From NCBI RefSeq assembly GCF_030408435.1, contig NZ_CP047046.1, forward strand, positions 2,090,572 to 2,154,571: 64,000 nucleotides of DNA. The letters run 5' to 3'. The notes under the pieces were generated by a model, which worked only from the letters and a program-made list of their open reading frames with translations, did not search any database and had not been told where the DNA came from. The stretch is from Corynebacterium auriscanis (GTDB lineage: Bacteria; Actinomycetota; Actinomycetes; Mycobacteriales; Mycobacteriaceae). The translations under genes and the position numbers were made by a program. Positions 54,748 to 63,987 of this stretch are shown here, piece after piece (position 1 is the stretch's first letter; every line of letters begins with the position of its first letter).

Positions 54748-56610
54748 CTATTCCACCGTGACCGATTTCGCCAAGTTTCGTGGCTTATCGATATCCTCGT
54801 TTCCGCACTTGCGGGCAATGTCGGCGGCCAAAAACTGTAGCGGGACCGTAGACAGAATCGGCTGCAGCAAAGTACCCGACTGCGGGATCTCCAGCAACCA
54901 GTTGGCGAATGGCTTCACGGCATCATCGCCTTCTTCGGCAATGACGATCGTCTTGGCACCGCGGGCGCGGATTTCTTGAATGTTGGAAACGATCTTGGAG
55001 TGCAGGACCGGACGGCCTACAGCGGAAGGAACCACCACGACCACAGGCAGGTTATCCTCGATCAGGGCGATCGGACCGTGCTTCAGCTCGCCGGCAGCGA
55101 AGCCTTCTGCGTGGATGTAGGCCAGCTCCTTAAGCTTCAGCGCACCTTCCAGTGCAACGGGGAAGCCCACGTGGCGCCCCAGGAATAGCATGGTGCGCAC
55201 TGCGCCGAGCTCGTCCGCCAAACCCGCGATCTGCTCGCGCAGCTCCAGGGTTTTCGCGATCTTCTCCGGCATGGATTCCAGCGCCTTATAGATCTCTGCG
55301 ATCTCATCTGGATACTTAGTGCCACGGGCTTGTGCCAGCGCCAGGCCCACGACATAGTTGGCGGCCACTTGGGCTAGGAAGGCCTTGGTCGACGCCACCC
55401 CGATCTCCGGGCCAGCGTGAGTGTACAGGACAGCATCGGATTCACGTGGGATCTGCGAGCCGTTGGTGTTACAGACCGCGAGCACGCGAGCGCCCTGCTT
55501 GCGGGCGTGGCGAACAGCTTCCAGCGTGTCGGCCGTTTCACCGGACTGGGAAATCGCCAGCACTAGGGTGGAGCGGTCCAGCACGGGATCGCGGTAGCGG
55601 AATTCGGAGGCCACCTCGATTTCGACCGGCACGCGCACCCAGTGCTCGATGGCGTACTTCGCCAGCAAACCGGAGTGGTACGCGGAGCCACAGGCGACAA
55701 CGAAGACCTTATCCACGTTGCGGAGGTCATCATCCGACAGGCGCTGTTCGTCCAGCACAATGCGGCCGTCAACGAAGTGTCCGGCCAAGGTGTCGCGGAC
55801 GGCATCGGGCTGCTCGTGAATTTCCTTCATCATGAAGGAATCGAAGCCGTTCTTCTGCGCAGCCTCGAGATCCCAATCGATGGTGAAAGGCTTGCCCTCA
55901 ACGGGGTTGCCCTTGAAGTCGTAAACGTCGTAACCATCTTCGGTGATAACCACGGCATTGTCCTGGCCCAGTTCCACCGCATTCTTGGTGCGGTCGATGA
56001 AGGCAGCGACGTCAGATCCGATGAACATTTCGCCTTCACCCACGCCCACGATCAGTGGGGTGGAGCGGCGCCCGGCAATGATGGTGCCTGGATGATCGGA
56101 GTGGGTGAACAGCACCGTGAATGCGCCTTCAAGGCGGTCGAGGACTGCCAAGGCAGAGGCTTGGAAATCGCCCTTGGTCTCACCTTCGTTGTAGGCGAGA
56201 GCCAACAGGTGCGCGGCGACTTCCGAATCCGTTTCGGATGCCATCTCGATGTCGTGGGATTCCACCTCGGCACGCAGCGCTGCGAAATTTTCGATGATGC
56301 CATTGTGAACGATGGCGGCTTTGCCATCGTAGGAACGGTGGGGGTGTGCATTGACGTCATTCGGACGACCGTGAGTGGCCCAGCGCGTGTGTCCAATGCA
56401 GGTGGTGCCGGAGAATTCCTCGCGGCCTACTTCATCCAGTTTTTTGAGAAGATTGGCAATTTTGCCTTCTTTCTTCTCGAGGTGAATTTCTCCTTGTTCG
56501 ACGACGGCAATACCTGCGGAATCGTAACCGCGGTATTCCATTCGCTCAAGCGCGTCCAGCCCGATTTTGAGGGCATCCGCCTTACCTACATAGCCAACGA
56601 TTGCACACAT
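54748..56610 (-). CDS. glmS: Glutamine-fructose-6-phosphate aminotransferase (isomerising)
   Basis: About 620 residues from ATG 56610, chosen because MCAIVGYVG places the catalytic Cys1 directly after the initiator Met. N-terminal glutaminase (HTRWATHG, HNGIIENF) and two C-terminal SIS domains (ACGSAYHSGL, SQSGETADTLEA, KELAYIHAEGFAAGELKHGPIALI), ending KSVTVE. It makes glucosamine-6-phosphate for UDP-GlcNAc, working upstream of GlmM encoded at 60.3 kb. It is divergent from the hydrolase gene. Confidence 0.96.
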   Translation of the reverse strand: MCAIVGYVGKADALKIGLDALERMEYRGYDSAGIAVVEQGEIHLEKKEGKIANLLKKLDEVGREEFSGTTCIGHTRWATHGRPNDVNAHPHRSYDGKAAIVHNGIIENFAALRAEVESHDIEMASETDSEVAAHLLALAYNEGETKGDFQASALAVLDRLEGAFTVLFTHSDHPGTIIAGRRSTPLIVGVGEGEMFIGSDVAAFIDRTKNAVELGQDNAVVITEDGYDVYDFKGNPVEGKPFTIDWDLEAAQKNGFDSFMMKEIHEQPDAVRDTLAGHFVDGRIVLDEQRLSDDDLRNVDKVFVVACGSAYHSGLLAKYAIEHWVRVPVEIEVASEFRYRDPVLDRSTLVLAISQSGETADTLEAVRHARKQGARVLAVCNTNGSQIPRESDAVLYTHAGPEIGVASTKAFLAQVAANYVVGLALAQARGTKYPDEIAEIYKALESMPEKIAKTLELREQIAGLADELGAVRTMLFLGRHVGFPVALEGALKLKELAYIHAEGFAAGELKHGPIALIEDNLPVVVVVPSAVGRPVLHSKIVSNIQEIRARGAKTIVIAEEGDDAVKPFANWLLEIPQSGTLLQPILSTVPLQFLAADIARKCGNEDIDKPRNLAKSVTVE

Positions 56611-56720
56611 AAGTTTGCATTTTACAACACTGTCCAATTACCAGAAGATTGCCAACTTATCTAATGAAACGTGCGACTTCGTTGCACCCCGTCGCCAGGG
56701 TTCTTGTAGGCTGGTTAACC

Positions 56721-57605
56721 GTGGCTGACAAGTTGAAAAACCTCATTCCGACTCTCGGGAAGCGCGGGCCGCACCGCGTTCTCATCGGCGACCTTAATTT
56801 CGCTGGTATTCCCGGCAAGGTGTACACCCCTGCCGAAGGTAAGGGCATTCCCGGTGTAGCTTTCGGGCATGACTGGCGCTTGGGCGTGGATGCCTACCAC
56901 GCTACGCTGCGCCACCTTGCGAGCTGGGGCATTGCAGTCGCTGCACCGGATACGGAGAAGGGCTGGGTTCCCAACCACCGCGGCTTTGCTTCGGACTTGG
57001 AAACTGCACTGCAGATTTTGGCCGGTGTGCGCCTGGGCAACGGAAATGTAGTTGTCCAGCCCAACAACTTGTTCCTCGCTGGCCACGGCATGGGTGCATC
57101 TGCCGCTGTGCTGGCGGCAACTAGCCGTCCTTATGACAAAGTTGCCCAGTCCCAGCGCACCCCCACTCTCAAGGGCGTTATGGCTATCTACCCATCCGAT
57201 GCCAGCCCTAGCCCATATGAGGCCGCCAAGAGTGTCAGCGCTCCCGGCCTGGTTCTTGAGCCCGGCGCGCTGACCAACGTGCCATCGGGTAACGCGGCCC
57301 GCATGGCTGCGCAGTGGGAAGGCGACGTGATTTACCGCGAGATCGAGGGCGCCACACATGATGGTTTCCAGGAGAAGGTATTGCGCAAGTTTTTGTACGG
57401 TACCGCCAGCTTGGAATTCTCCAAGCAGGATTTGGTTCGCGCGTTGATGACTGGTTTCGTTCTGGCGGAGGATTCCAAGAAGTACCAGGAGTTCCGCGAG
57501 ACGAATGTGAAACTCAAGGGAACGCAAACTGCTACCCAGCATGAGCTGTTCTCCCGTTTGCCGGAGAATGCGGATCTGCAAAAGCAGCTGAAGGCTCTGC
57601 TTTAA
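56721..57605 (+). CDS. Dienelactone-hydrolase-like alpha/beta hydrolase
   Basis: 294 residues from GTG 56721, chosen because it leaves a 110-base divergent promoter region to glmS; the open frame reaches 56649. GVAFGHDWRLG precedes the nucleophile-elbow segment FLAGHGMGASAA, in which the usual serine position reads H (GHGMG), unusual for a serine hydrolase. THDGF supplies the histidine region. It is conserved beside glmS in corynebacteria. Activity is unproven and the nucleophile change should be noted. Confidence 0.8.
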   Translation: MADKLKNLIPTLGKRGPHRVLIGDLNFAGIPGKVYTPAEGKGIPGVAFGHDWRLGVDAYHATLRHLASWGIAVAAPDTEKGWVPNHRGFASDLETALQILAGVRLGNGNVVVQPNNLFLAGHGMGASAAVLAATSRPYDKVAQSQRTPTLKGVMAIYPSDASPSPYEAAKSVSAPGLVLEPGALTNVPSGNAARMAAQWEGDVIYREIEGATHDGFQEKVLRKFLYGTASLEFSKQDLVRALMTGFVLAEDSKKYQEFRETNVKLKGTQTATQHELFSRLPENADLQKQLKALL

Positions 57606-57630
57606 ACTCCTCGTCAGAAGCCCCCCCTTT

Positions 57631-57665
57631 AATGCAGCGTATTTCGATGTGAAACACGCTGCATT
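57631..57665. terminator. Terminator hairpin between convergent genes
   Basis: AATGCAGCGT pairs with ACGCTGCATT, extended by TTTC/GAAA, with a five-base loop. It separates the hydrolase gene from the convergent His/Asp-rich gene. Confidence 0.8.
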
Positions 57666-57669
57666 TGCT

Positions 57670-57996
57670 TTAGTCGAAGATGTTGGGGCGGTGGCGGGCT
57701 CCTGTCCCCTCGTGGCGATGGTCAAGAGAAACCACGTTGGCGGGCCTGCCGTTGCACTCGACGGCTGGACCAAAGGAGTGGTCCCCGTCGTGATGAGGTG
57801 CGTGGTCTCCGTCGTGATGGGGTGCTCGGTCCCCGTCGTGATGAGTTGCTCGATCCCCGTCGTGGCGCTGTTCATCAATGAGCCGTTGCAGCGCCTTCGT
57901 TTGCTCTTTCAGCACATCTTCAAACTGCACCGCGGCCGCAGCCACCTCTGCCAAATAGTCGTCTAGGAACTGCTGGTAGCTGTTTGTTTTCACCAC
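57670..57996 (-). CDS. Small protein with His/Asp-rich repeats
   Basis: 108 residues. An amphipathic N-terminal helix (FLDDYLAEVAAAAVQFEDVLKEQTKALQ) is followed by HHDGDRAP-type repeats encoded by 24-base units at about 57781-57866, then a basic tail. It overlaps the upstream gene by 7 bases and is the third gene of the ESX-like cluster. His/Asp repeats suggest metal binding (inference). No family recognised. Confidence 0.6.
   Translation of the reverse strand: MVKTNSYQQFLDDYLAEVAAAAVQFEDVLKEQTKALQRLIDEQRHDGDRATHHDGDRAPHHDGDHAPHHDGDHSFGPAVECNGRPANVVSLDHRHEGTGARHRPNIFD
57781..57866. repeat. 24-bp in-frame tandem repeat
   Basis: About 3.5 copies of a 24-base unit containing CCCCGTCGTGATGAG-GTGC, encoding HHDGDxAP in the small His/Asp-rich protein. 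Confidence 0.8.
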
Positions 57997-59822
57997 GCTC
58001 CACTCCTTTCAATATCGACGCCAAACGCAGCCGCCCCCGCCAGTTCTAGCGAGATATCGCTTCCCGCGGCTTGAACCTCAGCGCTCACTCCGGCACTAAC
58101 CCATATATCTGGTGACCACGATTCTGGCGTAGACGGTGCAGGCGGATTGACCGATTTGGGTGCTGGTTCAGTTTTCTGGGTCTGCTCGGGCGCGGGATCC
58201 GGCTTATGCGCCGGTTCGGACTTGGACTCGGGTGTGTGCTCAGAACCCGGAGCGTTTTCAAATCCGAGGCCTGGATCGGGTTTCGGTGCGGGCGCGACTG
58301 GGAACGGAGATTTGTCCGCCGATGGATTATCCACAACCACACCACCGGGGTGTCCGGATCCTGCGCTGGCTTCACCTGTGCTCCCTGGGTACGACGGATG
58401 CTGGGTCTTATCAAAACCGTGGTAGCCATCGGACGGAGCTTTATCGTTGATGGGTGGTGCGGATGGCTTCTCGGATGACGGTTTCTCCGTGGGGCAGTCA
58501 TCCTTGTGCCCCGCTGGTTCGGGTGTTACTGGTGGCTTGGGCTTGTCCTCAGGGCACTCCTCCTTGTGCCCCGCTGGTTCGGGTGTTACTGGCGGCTTGG
58601 GCTTGTCCTCAGGACACTCATCCTTATGCCCCGCTGGTTCGGGTGTTACTGGCGGCTTGGGCTTGTCCTCAGGACACTCATCCTTATGCCCCGCCGGTTC
58701 GGGTTGCACCCGGTCACACTCGGACTCGGCCCCGTCCGGCGGGCATGGTGGAGCCACCTTGTCCGGCGGTGGCTGCGTAACCCCCGATGGTTCTGTTGGC
58801 GGGTGCGGTGCATGGACTCCCGGCCCATCCGTCGAAGGACAAAGCAAGTCCACCAGCAGGCGGAAAAACCCGTGCCACTGGGCTGATCCCGCGCCCGAAT
58901 GGTCGCACAGAATATTCGGCACCTGGTGCGGTGGAATAGCAGGCGGTTGCACTGCAGTCTGAATTCCGCCCGCGGTGTGAACCGTCACCCTCGAGTGTTC
59001 CTTCTCTGGGCAGGACGGCTCCACCGGTTGGGGTGTTTGCACCGGTGGATTGTACGTCCCCGCCGGTTTCACCGGCGGAGGCTCGCACAGTGAATCTTTT
59101 GTCTTCGTTAGCGGAGTAGTGTGCTGGCACTCCCCAGCCTTATCGGAGCCCTTCGAACCCGCCCCCGGAATGTGCTCATCGGACTCGCCACCTTGATGCA
59201 ATGGTTTATCTGAGTTACCGGGCAACGCGGGTTTTTCCATATCCTGGCACAACGTTTTCAAGCACCCATCCACCGTCAGATTTCGTCCCCTCACGAGAGT
59301 ATCGACGAATGACGCAGCTGCGCGCAAAATGACCTGCAAAAAGGCTGCAAACTGCGGGGAGCCACCAAAAACTAAACCAGACTTCAGGAAGAGTAAAACC
59401 TTGTCCACAACGGATTCCGCTGCACCTGCACATTTTTCATGGGCTTGATCGATCACATCGAGGGCTTGACCAGCGCATCTTTTGCTGGCTTCCACGTCTT
59501 CTTCATGCCGGTGTTGTTCTTGACCACCAGCATCGATGGATTCCTGCGGTTTTCCATCCCCTATCCCCTGAAGAAAAGCCGCGATCGAGGAGACTGCACC
59601 GATCCCATCGAGAATTCCAAACAGCGTTGACAGGGTGCCCCCTTTGCCAACCTTACGGCCCCCTAGCCCCTGAGAGCTTCCGAGCCCCAAACCCCGACGA
59701 ATTGCCACGGTGTCCAGCCCATCGGACATCCGTACTGCGGGCACGGTAGCTGCAACTGGTGCCCCGAGAGACCCCAGAGTGTTCACTGCCATGGTTAACC
59801 GAGCTTGTCCTTGCATGCTCAT
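57990..59822 (-). CDS. Large Pro-rich repeat protein (Rv3439c-like position)
   Basis: 610 residues. The N-terminal 200 residues are Ala/Gly-rich and helical, the middle is Pro/Cys-rich, and four copies of a 20-residue PEPAGHKDECPEDKPKPPVT-type repeat follow (60-base DNA units at 58501-58710), then a Pro/Glu/Lys-rich tail with PDIWVSAGVSAEVQAAG. It sits between glmS and glmM where mycobacteria have the Ala/Pro-rich Rv3439c. No signal peptide is seen; the cysteine-bearing repeats point to an exported or surface protein, perhaps through the ESX pathway (inference). Confidence 0.75.
   Translation of the reverse strand: MSMQGQARLTMAVNTLGSLGAPVAATVPAVRMSDGLDTVAIRRGLGLGSSQGLGGRKVGKGGTLSTLFGILDGIGAVSSIAAFLQGIGDGKPQESIDAGGQEQHRHEEDVEASKRCAGQALDVIDQAHEKCAGAAESVVDKVLLFLKSGLVFGGSPQFAAFLQVILRAAASFVDTLVRGRNLTVDGCLKTLCQDMEKPALPGNSDKPLHQGGESDEHIPGAGSKGSDKAGECQHTTPLTKTKDSLCEPPPVKPAGTYNPPVQTPQPVEPSCPEKEHSRVTVHTAGGIQTAVQPPAIPPHQVPNILCDHSGAGSAQWHGFFRLLVDLLCPSTDGPGVHAPHPPTEPSGVTQPPPDKVAPPCPPDGAESECDRVQPEPAGHKDECPEDKPKPPVTPEPAGHKDECPEDKPKPPVTPEPAGHKEECPEDKPKPPVTPEPAGHKDDCPTEKPSSEKPSAPPINDKAPSDGYHGFDKTQHPSYPGSTGEASAGSGHPGGVVVDNPSADKSPFPVAPAPKPDPGLGFENAPGSEHTPESKSEPAHKPDPAPEQTQKTEPAPKSVNPPAPSTPESWSPDIWVSAGVSAEVQAAGSDISLELAGAAAFGVDIERSGAW
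58501..58710. repeat. 60-bp in-frame tandem repeat, about 3.5 copies
   Basis: Near-perfect 60-base units (58501, 58561, 58621, 58681) sharing CCCCGCTGGTTCGGGTGTTA. Adjacent units differ at few bases, so expansion is recent and copy number may vary between strains. Confidence 0.92.
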
Positions 59823-59828
59823 CCCGGG

Positions 59829-60146
59829 TTACCGCCCCTTCATAACCGGAGCCAAGTCATCCGCGGAATTAGTATCCGCTCCATGAATGGCGTTGATAAG
59901 CGCGCGACCAGCCCGTGCACCTTCCATCAAACGATGAGCGTGAGCTTCCCGAACTTCGTGAGCCTTGGTGGCCATCCCGACAATCTTCGCACCGAAATGT
60001 CCATAACCACTACCGAACGCTTCTATTGATGCCGTTGGCCGCATATGCTGCAGAGCCCGCGCCCATTGTTGCTGCGCTATTTCCAGTTTCCGCGCTCCTT
60101 CCAGCGCTGTTACCGGATCGGTCGTTAATGATCCCGTTGTATTCAC
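59829..60146 (-). CDS. Small ESX-like/WXG-type helical protein (Rv3440c-like position)
   Basis: 105 residues from GTG 60146, with GGGAGAGG eight bases upstream; the frame extends to 60221 without a better site. The sequence is alpha-helical: DPVTALEGARKLEIAQQQWARAL and VREAHAHRLMEGARAGRALINAIHG, with the tryptophan placed as in WXG-like helical hairpins but followed by A-R rather than x-G. It is six bases before the large Pro-rich gene. Position corresponds to mycobacterial Rv3440c. Family call is tentative. Confidence 0.6.
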   Translation of the reverse strand: MNTTGSLTTDPVTALEGARKLEIAQQQWARALQHMRPTASIEAFGSGYGHFGAKIVGMATKAHEVREAHAHRLMEGARAGRALINAIHGADTNSADDLAPVMKGR

Positions 60147-60193
60147 AACTTGTTCCTCTCCCCCGTTTGTTTCCCCGCATACGGAAGCCAAAA

Positions 60194-60229
60194 GGCCGAC
60201 TACACAGTCATTAGACTGCACAGTCGGCC
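60194..60229 (-). terminator. Terminator after glmM
   Basis: GGCCGACT/AGTCGGCC outer stem with an inner CAGTC-ATTA-GACTG hairpin; on the minus strand it is followed by TTTT. It would stop transcription from glmM before the Rv3440c-like gene. Confidence 0.75.
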
Positions 60230-60337
60230 CGAAGGTTCATCCCACAGGGAATCTAACTTTAAGCCTGTGCCTCCACGACGGAGACAGCACACGATTCCCC
60301 CGGCTTCTCCGGCAGCCACAGGAAGGGGAAGCGAGCT

Positions 60338-61681
60338 CTACACCTGTGCCACCACAGCAGCCAGTGAACCCGCAATTTTGCGTGCCGTAGCTGCATCCTT
60401 GGCTTCCACCATCACGCGGAAGAGTTCCTCAGTACCGGAGGGACGTAAAAGCACGCGGCCGGTATCACCGAGTTCTTCATTGGCTCCGGCAATCGCCTGC
60501 TTCACAGCGTCATTGCCAAGGACTTCGGCTTTGTTTTCTACCGGCACGTTGATCAGGGTTTGTGGCAACACTGTCATCACCGAGGCCAGTTCCTTCACAG
60601 TTTTGCCCGTACGCGCCATTCGAGCCATCAACGTCAAACCAGTGAGAGTGCCGTCGCCCGTCGTACCGTGTTCTGGGATAACCAAGTGCCCGGACTGCTC
60701 GCCCCCCAGGGAAAGATCGCTAGAGCGCAGCTCTGCCAACACGTAGCGATCACCCACCTTGGTCTCTCGCATATCAATACCGGCTTCTTTCATCGCCAGT
60801 TTCAATCCCAGGTTAGACATGACGGTTGCAACCAGGGTGTTCTTTTTCAGCTCGCCATCTTCTTTCATCGCGATAGCCAAGATCGCCATGATCTGATCGC
60901 CATCAACCACGTTGCCTTCGGAATCCACGGCCAAACAACGATCCGCGTCACCGTCGTGAGCCAAACCCAAATCCGCCTGGTGCTCGATCACAGCCTGCTG
61001 GATAACCTCGATGTGGGTAGAGCCCACGCCTTCGTTGATGTTGTAGGAGTTCGGCGCATTGTGAATGGCTACAACATCGGCACCCGCTTGGCGGTAGGCC
61101 TCCGGCGCAGCCTTAAAAGCCGCACCGTTTGCGCAGTCCACCACCACGCGAATGCCGTCTAGCGGAGTGGTCACGGCGGTACGCAAATGGGCCAAGTAAC
61201 GTTCGAGGGCCTCTGCGGATTCATCCAGTACACGGCCAATCGCCGCACCGGTTGGTCCGGATTCGGGCAAGTCCAACATCATTTCTTCGATGGCTTCTTC
61301 CATCTGATCGTCCAGCTTGTGACCGCCGGCAGAAAAGAACTTGATGCCGTTATCTGGCATGGGGTTGTGGGAGGCGGAAATCATCACGCCCATGTCAGCC
61401 CCGAAATCATCGGTGAGAAACGCGACGGCCGGGGTTGGCAGCACACCAACTTGGAGCACATTCACGCCCTGGCTAGCCATCCCCGCTGCCATGGCCGCCT
61501 CCAACATTTCACCGGATACGCGGGGGTCGCGGCCAATCACCGCAGTAGGTCGCCTCTGCCCTACGCCTTCCTTATTAACCAGTACGCAGGCGGCAGCAGC
61601 CCCCAGCTTCATTGCGAGCGGGGCGGTCAGCTTTTCGTTAGCCAGGCCGCGGACCCCATCAGTTCCGAACAGTTTTCCCAT
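60338..61681 (-). CDS. glmM: Phosphoglucosamine mutase
   Basis: 447 residues from ATG 61681 ([12 protein letters not shown]), the canonical GlmM start; the open frame continues 35 codons upstream with non-family sequence. Active-site serine loop [14 protein letters not shown], metal-binding [11 protein letters not shown], sugar loop GGEQSGHLV and phosphate loop [15 protein letters not shown] are all intact. It converts glucosamine-6-phosphate to glucosamine-1-phosphate for peptidoglycan and acts directly after GlmS. Confidence 0.96.
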   Translation of the reverse strand: MGKLFGTDGVRGLANEKLTAPLAMKLGAAAACVLVNKEGVGQRRPTAVIGRDPRVSGEMLEAAMAAGMASQGVNVLQVGVLPTPAVAFLTDDFGADMGVMISASHNPMPDNGIKFFSAGGHKLDDQMEEAIEEMMLDLPESGPTGAAIGRVLDESAEALERYLAHLRTAVTTPLDGIRVVVDCANGAAFKAAPEAYRQAGADVVAIHNAPNSYNINEGVGSTHIEVIQQAVIEHQADLGLAHDGDADRCLAVDSEGNVVDGDQIMAILAIAMKEDGELKKNTLVATVMSNLGLKLAMKEAGIDMRETKVGDRYVLAELRSSDLSLGGEQSGHLVIPEHGTTGDGTLTGLTLMARMARTGKTVKELASVMTVLPQTLINVPVENKAEVLGNDAVKQAIAGANEELGDTGRVLLRPSGTEELFRVMVEAKDAATARKIAGSLAAVVAQV

Positions 61682-61772
61682 GGTTAAGCATTCTAACTTT
61701 CCCAGCCCCGACTCACCTTGGCAGCCCTCCCCGACACGCCCATTGCCGCTCCCGCCCCGAAACACAAACAAA

Positions 61773-61803
61773 GCCCCACCCGGCACAAACGGCCGAACGG
61801 GGC
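61773..61803 (-). terminator. Terminator after rpsI
   Basis: GCCCC/GGGGC outer stem with CCGGC/GGCCG inner pairing; the minus strand continues with TTTGTTTGTG. It ends the rplM-rpsI operon. Confidence 0.75.
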
Positions 61804-61873
61804 ATTGCGTGGCAGCTGCAACGCGTGGCGTCGATATAAAAAGAAACCAGCGAGTGCAACCGTAAGCGTTGGT

Positions 61874-62413
61874 TTAACGCTTGGAGTACTGAGGTGCGCG
61901 ACGGGCCTTGTGCAGACCGGCCTTCTTGCGCTCAACAGCACGGGCGTCACGAGTGAGGAAGCCAGCCTTCTTCAGCTCGGAGCGCTCTTCTGGGTTGTAC
62001 TTGTTCAGCGCACGGGCGATAGCCAGACGCATCGCACCAGCCTGACCGGAAGGGCCACCGCCCTGCAGGTTAGCCTGGATGTCGAACTGGCCTTCGCGCT
62101 CCAGCAACACCAGTGGAGCCTTGATCAGCTGCTGGTGCAGCTTGTTGGGGAAGTACTCCTCGAGGGTGCGGCCGTTGCACTTGAACTCGCCGGAACCAGC
62201 AACGAGGCGGACGCGAACGACTGCCTCCTTGCGGCGACCAACAGTCTGGATTGGGCCGTCGAATACTGGGGCCGGTGCGGCCTCTGCAGCCTCGTTCTCG
62301 GATTCAGCTGCAACGGAGTCACCGATGGTGGCAACGAACTCTTCGTTAACCGCGTCGGTAGCTGCGTACTCGCCCTCGTAGTTCTCTACGTTGTTCTCGT
62401 TGTACTCAGTCAT
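61874..62413 (-). CDS. rpsI: 30S ribosomal protein S9
   Basis: 179 residues. The conserved part starts at [17 protein letters not shown] and ends [14 protein letters not shown], whose basic C-terminus reaches the P-site tRNA. The first 50 residues are an acidic Ala/Glu/Asn-rich extension typical of actinobacterial S9. The start overlaps the rplM stop by one base. Confidence 0.96.
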   Translation of the reverse strand: MTEYNENNVENYEGEYAATDAVNEEFVATIGDSVAAESENEAAEAAPAPVFDGPIQTVGRRKEAVVRVRLVAGSGEFKCNGRTLEEYFPNKLHQQLIKAPLVLLEREGQFDIQANLQGGGPSGQAGAMRLAIARALNKYNPEERSELKKAGFLTRDARAVERKKAGLHKARRAPQYSKR

Positions 62414-62856
62414 TACTGTGCCACCTGCTTGATCTCGTAGGTCTCAGGCTTCTTGTCCTCGAATGGGTGCTCGGAACCTGCGTAGACGCGAAGCTTCTTA
62501 ACGGAAGCGTTGGACAGCTTGTTGGACGGCATCATGCCTCGAACAGCTTCCTCGATCACGCGCTCTGGGTGCAGCTCCAAGGAGCGACCCAGGGACATGG
62601 TCTTCAAGCCACCGGGGTAACCGGAGTGGCGGTAACGCATCTCGCGCTCGCGCTTGTTGGAGGAGATGTGCACCTTGTCAGCGTTGATGATGATGACGTT
62701 GTCGCCGCAGTCAACGTTGGGAGCGTAGTAAGGCTTCTTCTTGCCGCGCAGCAGGTCAGCTGCGGTAACAGCAAGACGGCCCAGGACCACGTCCGTGGCG
62801 TCGATGACGTACCACTTACGGGTAATGTCACCGCTCTTTGGGTGGAAAGTCGTCAC
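62413..62856 (-). CDS. rplM: 50S ribosomal protein L13
   Basis: 147 residues: [58 protein letters not shown] and [32 protein letters not shown]. First gene of rplM-rpsI. It has AAGGAGTCC just upstream of the start. Confidence 0.97.
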   Translation of the reverse strand: MTTFHPKSGDITRKWYVIDATDVVLGRLAVTAADLLRGKKKPYYAPNVDCGDNVIIINADKVHISSNKREREMRYRHSGYPGGLKTMSLGRSLELHPERVIEEAVRGMMPSNKLSNASVKKLRVYAGSEHPFEDKKPETYEIKQVAQ

Positions 62857-63165
62857 GTTGGACTCCTTAAAAGTCTTGTCTTGGAACTGCCAGCCAGTGT
62901 TGTCACGTGGTCTAGTGGGCCCTTTCGCTGCGGCTTGTCGGTTTTTCTTTTTACCCGACGCCCCGCTGAGCCCGCCTACGGTGTGTAGCGGCGGCCGGTG
63001 GTGACCCGCTACAAGAATCTAGTTCACAACCTGCATAACTCTAGTTGATCGTCTCGGGAATACCAAAATCCCCAACCTCGGGCAGAACCCAAGGTTGGGG
63101 ATGGTTTAACCGATGCCTTTACTATGCAACCCGCGTTCGGCGAGTTGAGGTAAGGGGCATGTTTT
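62857..63165. other. Intergenic region upstream of rplM
   Basis: About 310 bases. Besides the terminator at 63070-63100, the part near rplM (62860-63050) is the leader and promoter of the ribosomal operon. No gene or known L13 leader structure is recognised. Confidence 0.5.
63070..63100 (-). terminator. Terminator after the PRC-barrel/DUF2382 gene
   Basis: CCCCAACCT/AGGTTGGGG with GGG/CCC inside the loop; the minus strand continues ATTTTGG. A perfect nine-base stem. Confidence 0.85.
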
Positions 63166-63987
63166 TTAGCGACGCTCGTCGCGAGGATCAACGCCCTCTA
63201 CACCGTCAACGTCGATGCGCTCCTTGCGCAGTTCCTCGGTGTGGCGCTCGGTCTCGGTAACCTGCTGCTTGCCCAGGTTAACCTTCTCCACTGGAACAGT
63301 GTTCTTGGAAACGTCTACGCGCTCCTCGTGAAGGGTGACGGAAGCCTCTTCCTCGCCGATGCGTGCGTTGTGGTTCGCAGCGTCGTCAGCGTTAATTGGG
63401 GTGCGCTCAACGCGAACCTCTTCGCGGGTTACTGGAACCTCAACGGTCTCGGAATCGGTAACGACGTACTTACGCAGGCGGGCCTCGCCCGTTGCAACGC
63501 GCTCCTTGCTAACGTCCAGCTGCTCCTCGGAACGGATCATCTCACCGTCGTTGGTGGCTACGCGATCGCGGTCGTTCAGGTCAGCGCGGTCGCGACCAGC
63601 GAACTCAGCACCCTCGGTGTGAACACCGCGGTCCTGCTCGGTCCGGGAGCCCTGAACACCCTCGTAACGGGTCTGATCCTCCAGGCCGTCAACACCGTAG
63701 TGGCGCAGAACCTCGTTCTGCTGATCTGGGGTCAGAGCCTGATCAGCGTCCAGGTCAGGAGCATCCTTGATGCGGTCCTTAGCGAAAGCCAGGTTCAAGT
63801 CCTTGCCATCAAACTTGTGTCCACGCAGTGGTACCAAGGAGGAGTTCATGCCGAACAGGCCGTGGTTAACCTCTACGAAGGTTGGCTGGCCGGAGTTGTC
63901 GTCGACGAAAACTTCCTTGACGGAGCCCAGCTTGTCGCCGGTGTTGTCGTATGCGATTGCGTTGAACAGATCTTTGATGTTGCTCAT
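63166..63987 (-). CDS. PRC-barrel and DUF2382 domain stress protein
   Basis: 273 residues, AAGGAAG before the start. The N-terminal PRC-barrel (IKDLFNAIAYDNTGDKLGSVKEVFVDDNSG ... LVPLRGHKFDG) is followed by a charged linker and DUF2382 (RSEEQLDVSKERVATGEARLRKYVVTDSETVEVPVTREEVRVERTPI ... SVTLHEERVDVSKNTVPVEKVNLGKQ). Such proteins are abundant in actinobacteria and associated with stress or stationary phase; biochemical function is unknown. Confidence 0.92.
   Translation of the reverse strand: MSNIKDLFNAIAYDNTGDKLGSVKEVFVDDNSGQPTFVEVNHGLFGMNSSLVPLRGHKFDGKDLNLAFAKDRIKDAPDLDADQALTPDQQNEVLRHYGVDGLEDQTRYEGVQGSRTEQDRGVHTEGAEFAGRDRADLNDRDRVATNDGEMIRSEEQLDVSKERVATGEARLRKYVVTDSETVEVPVTREEVRVERTPINADDAANHNARIGEEEASVTLHEERVDVSKNTVPVEKVNLGKQQVTETERHTEELRKERIDVDGVEGVDPRDERR

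Noticed and set aside
56715..57878. 387-codon minus-strand frame opposite the hydrolase gene
   Set aside because: It crosses a strong terminator and lies antisense to a conserved gene; the product has no domain.
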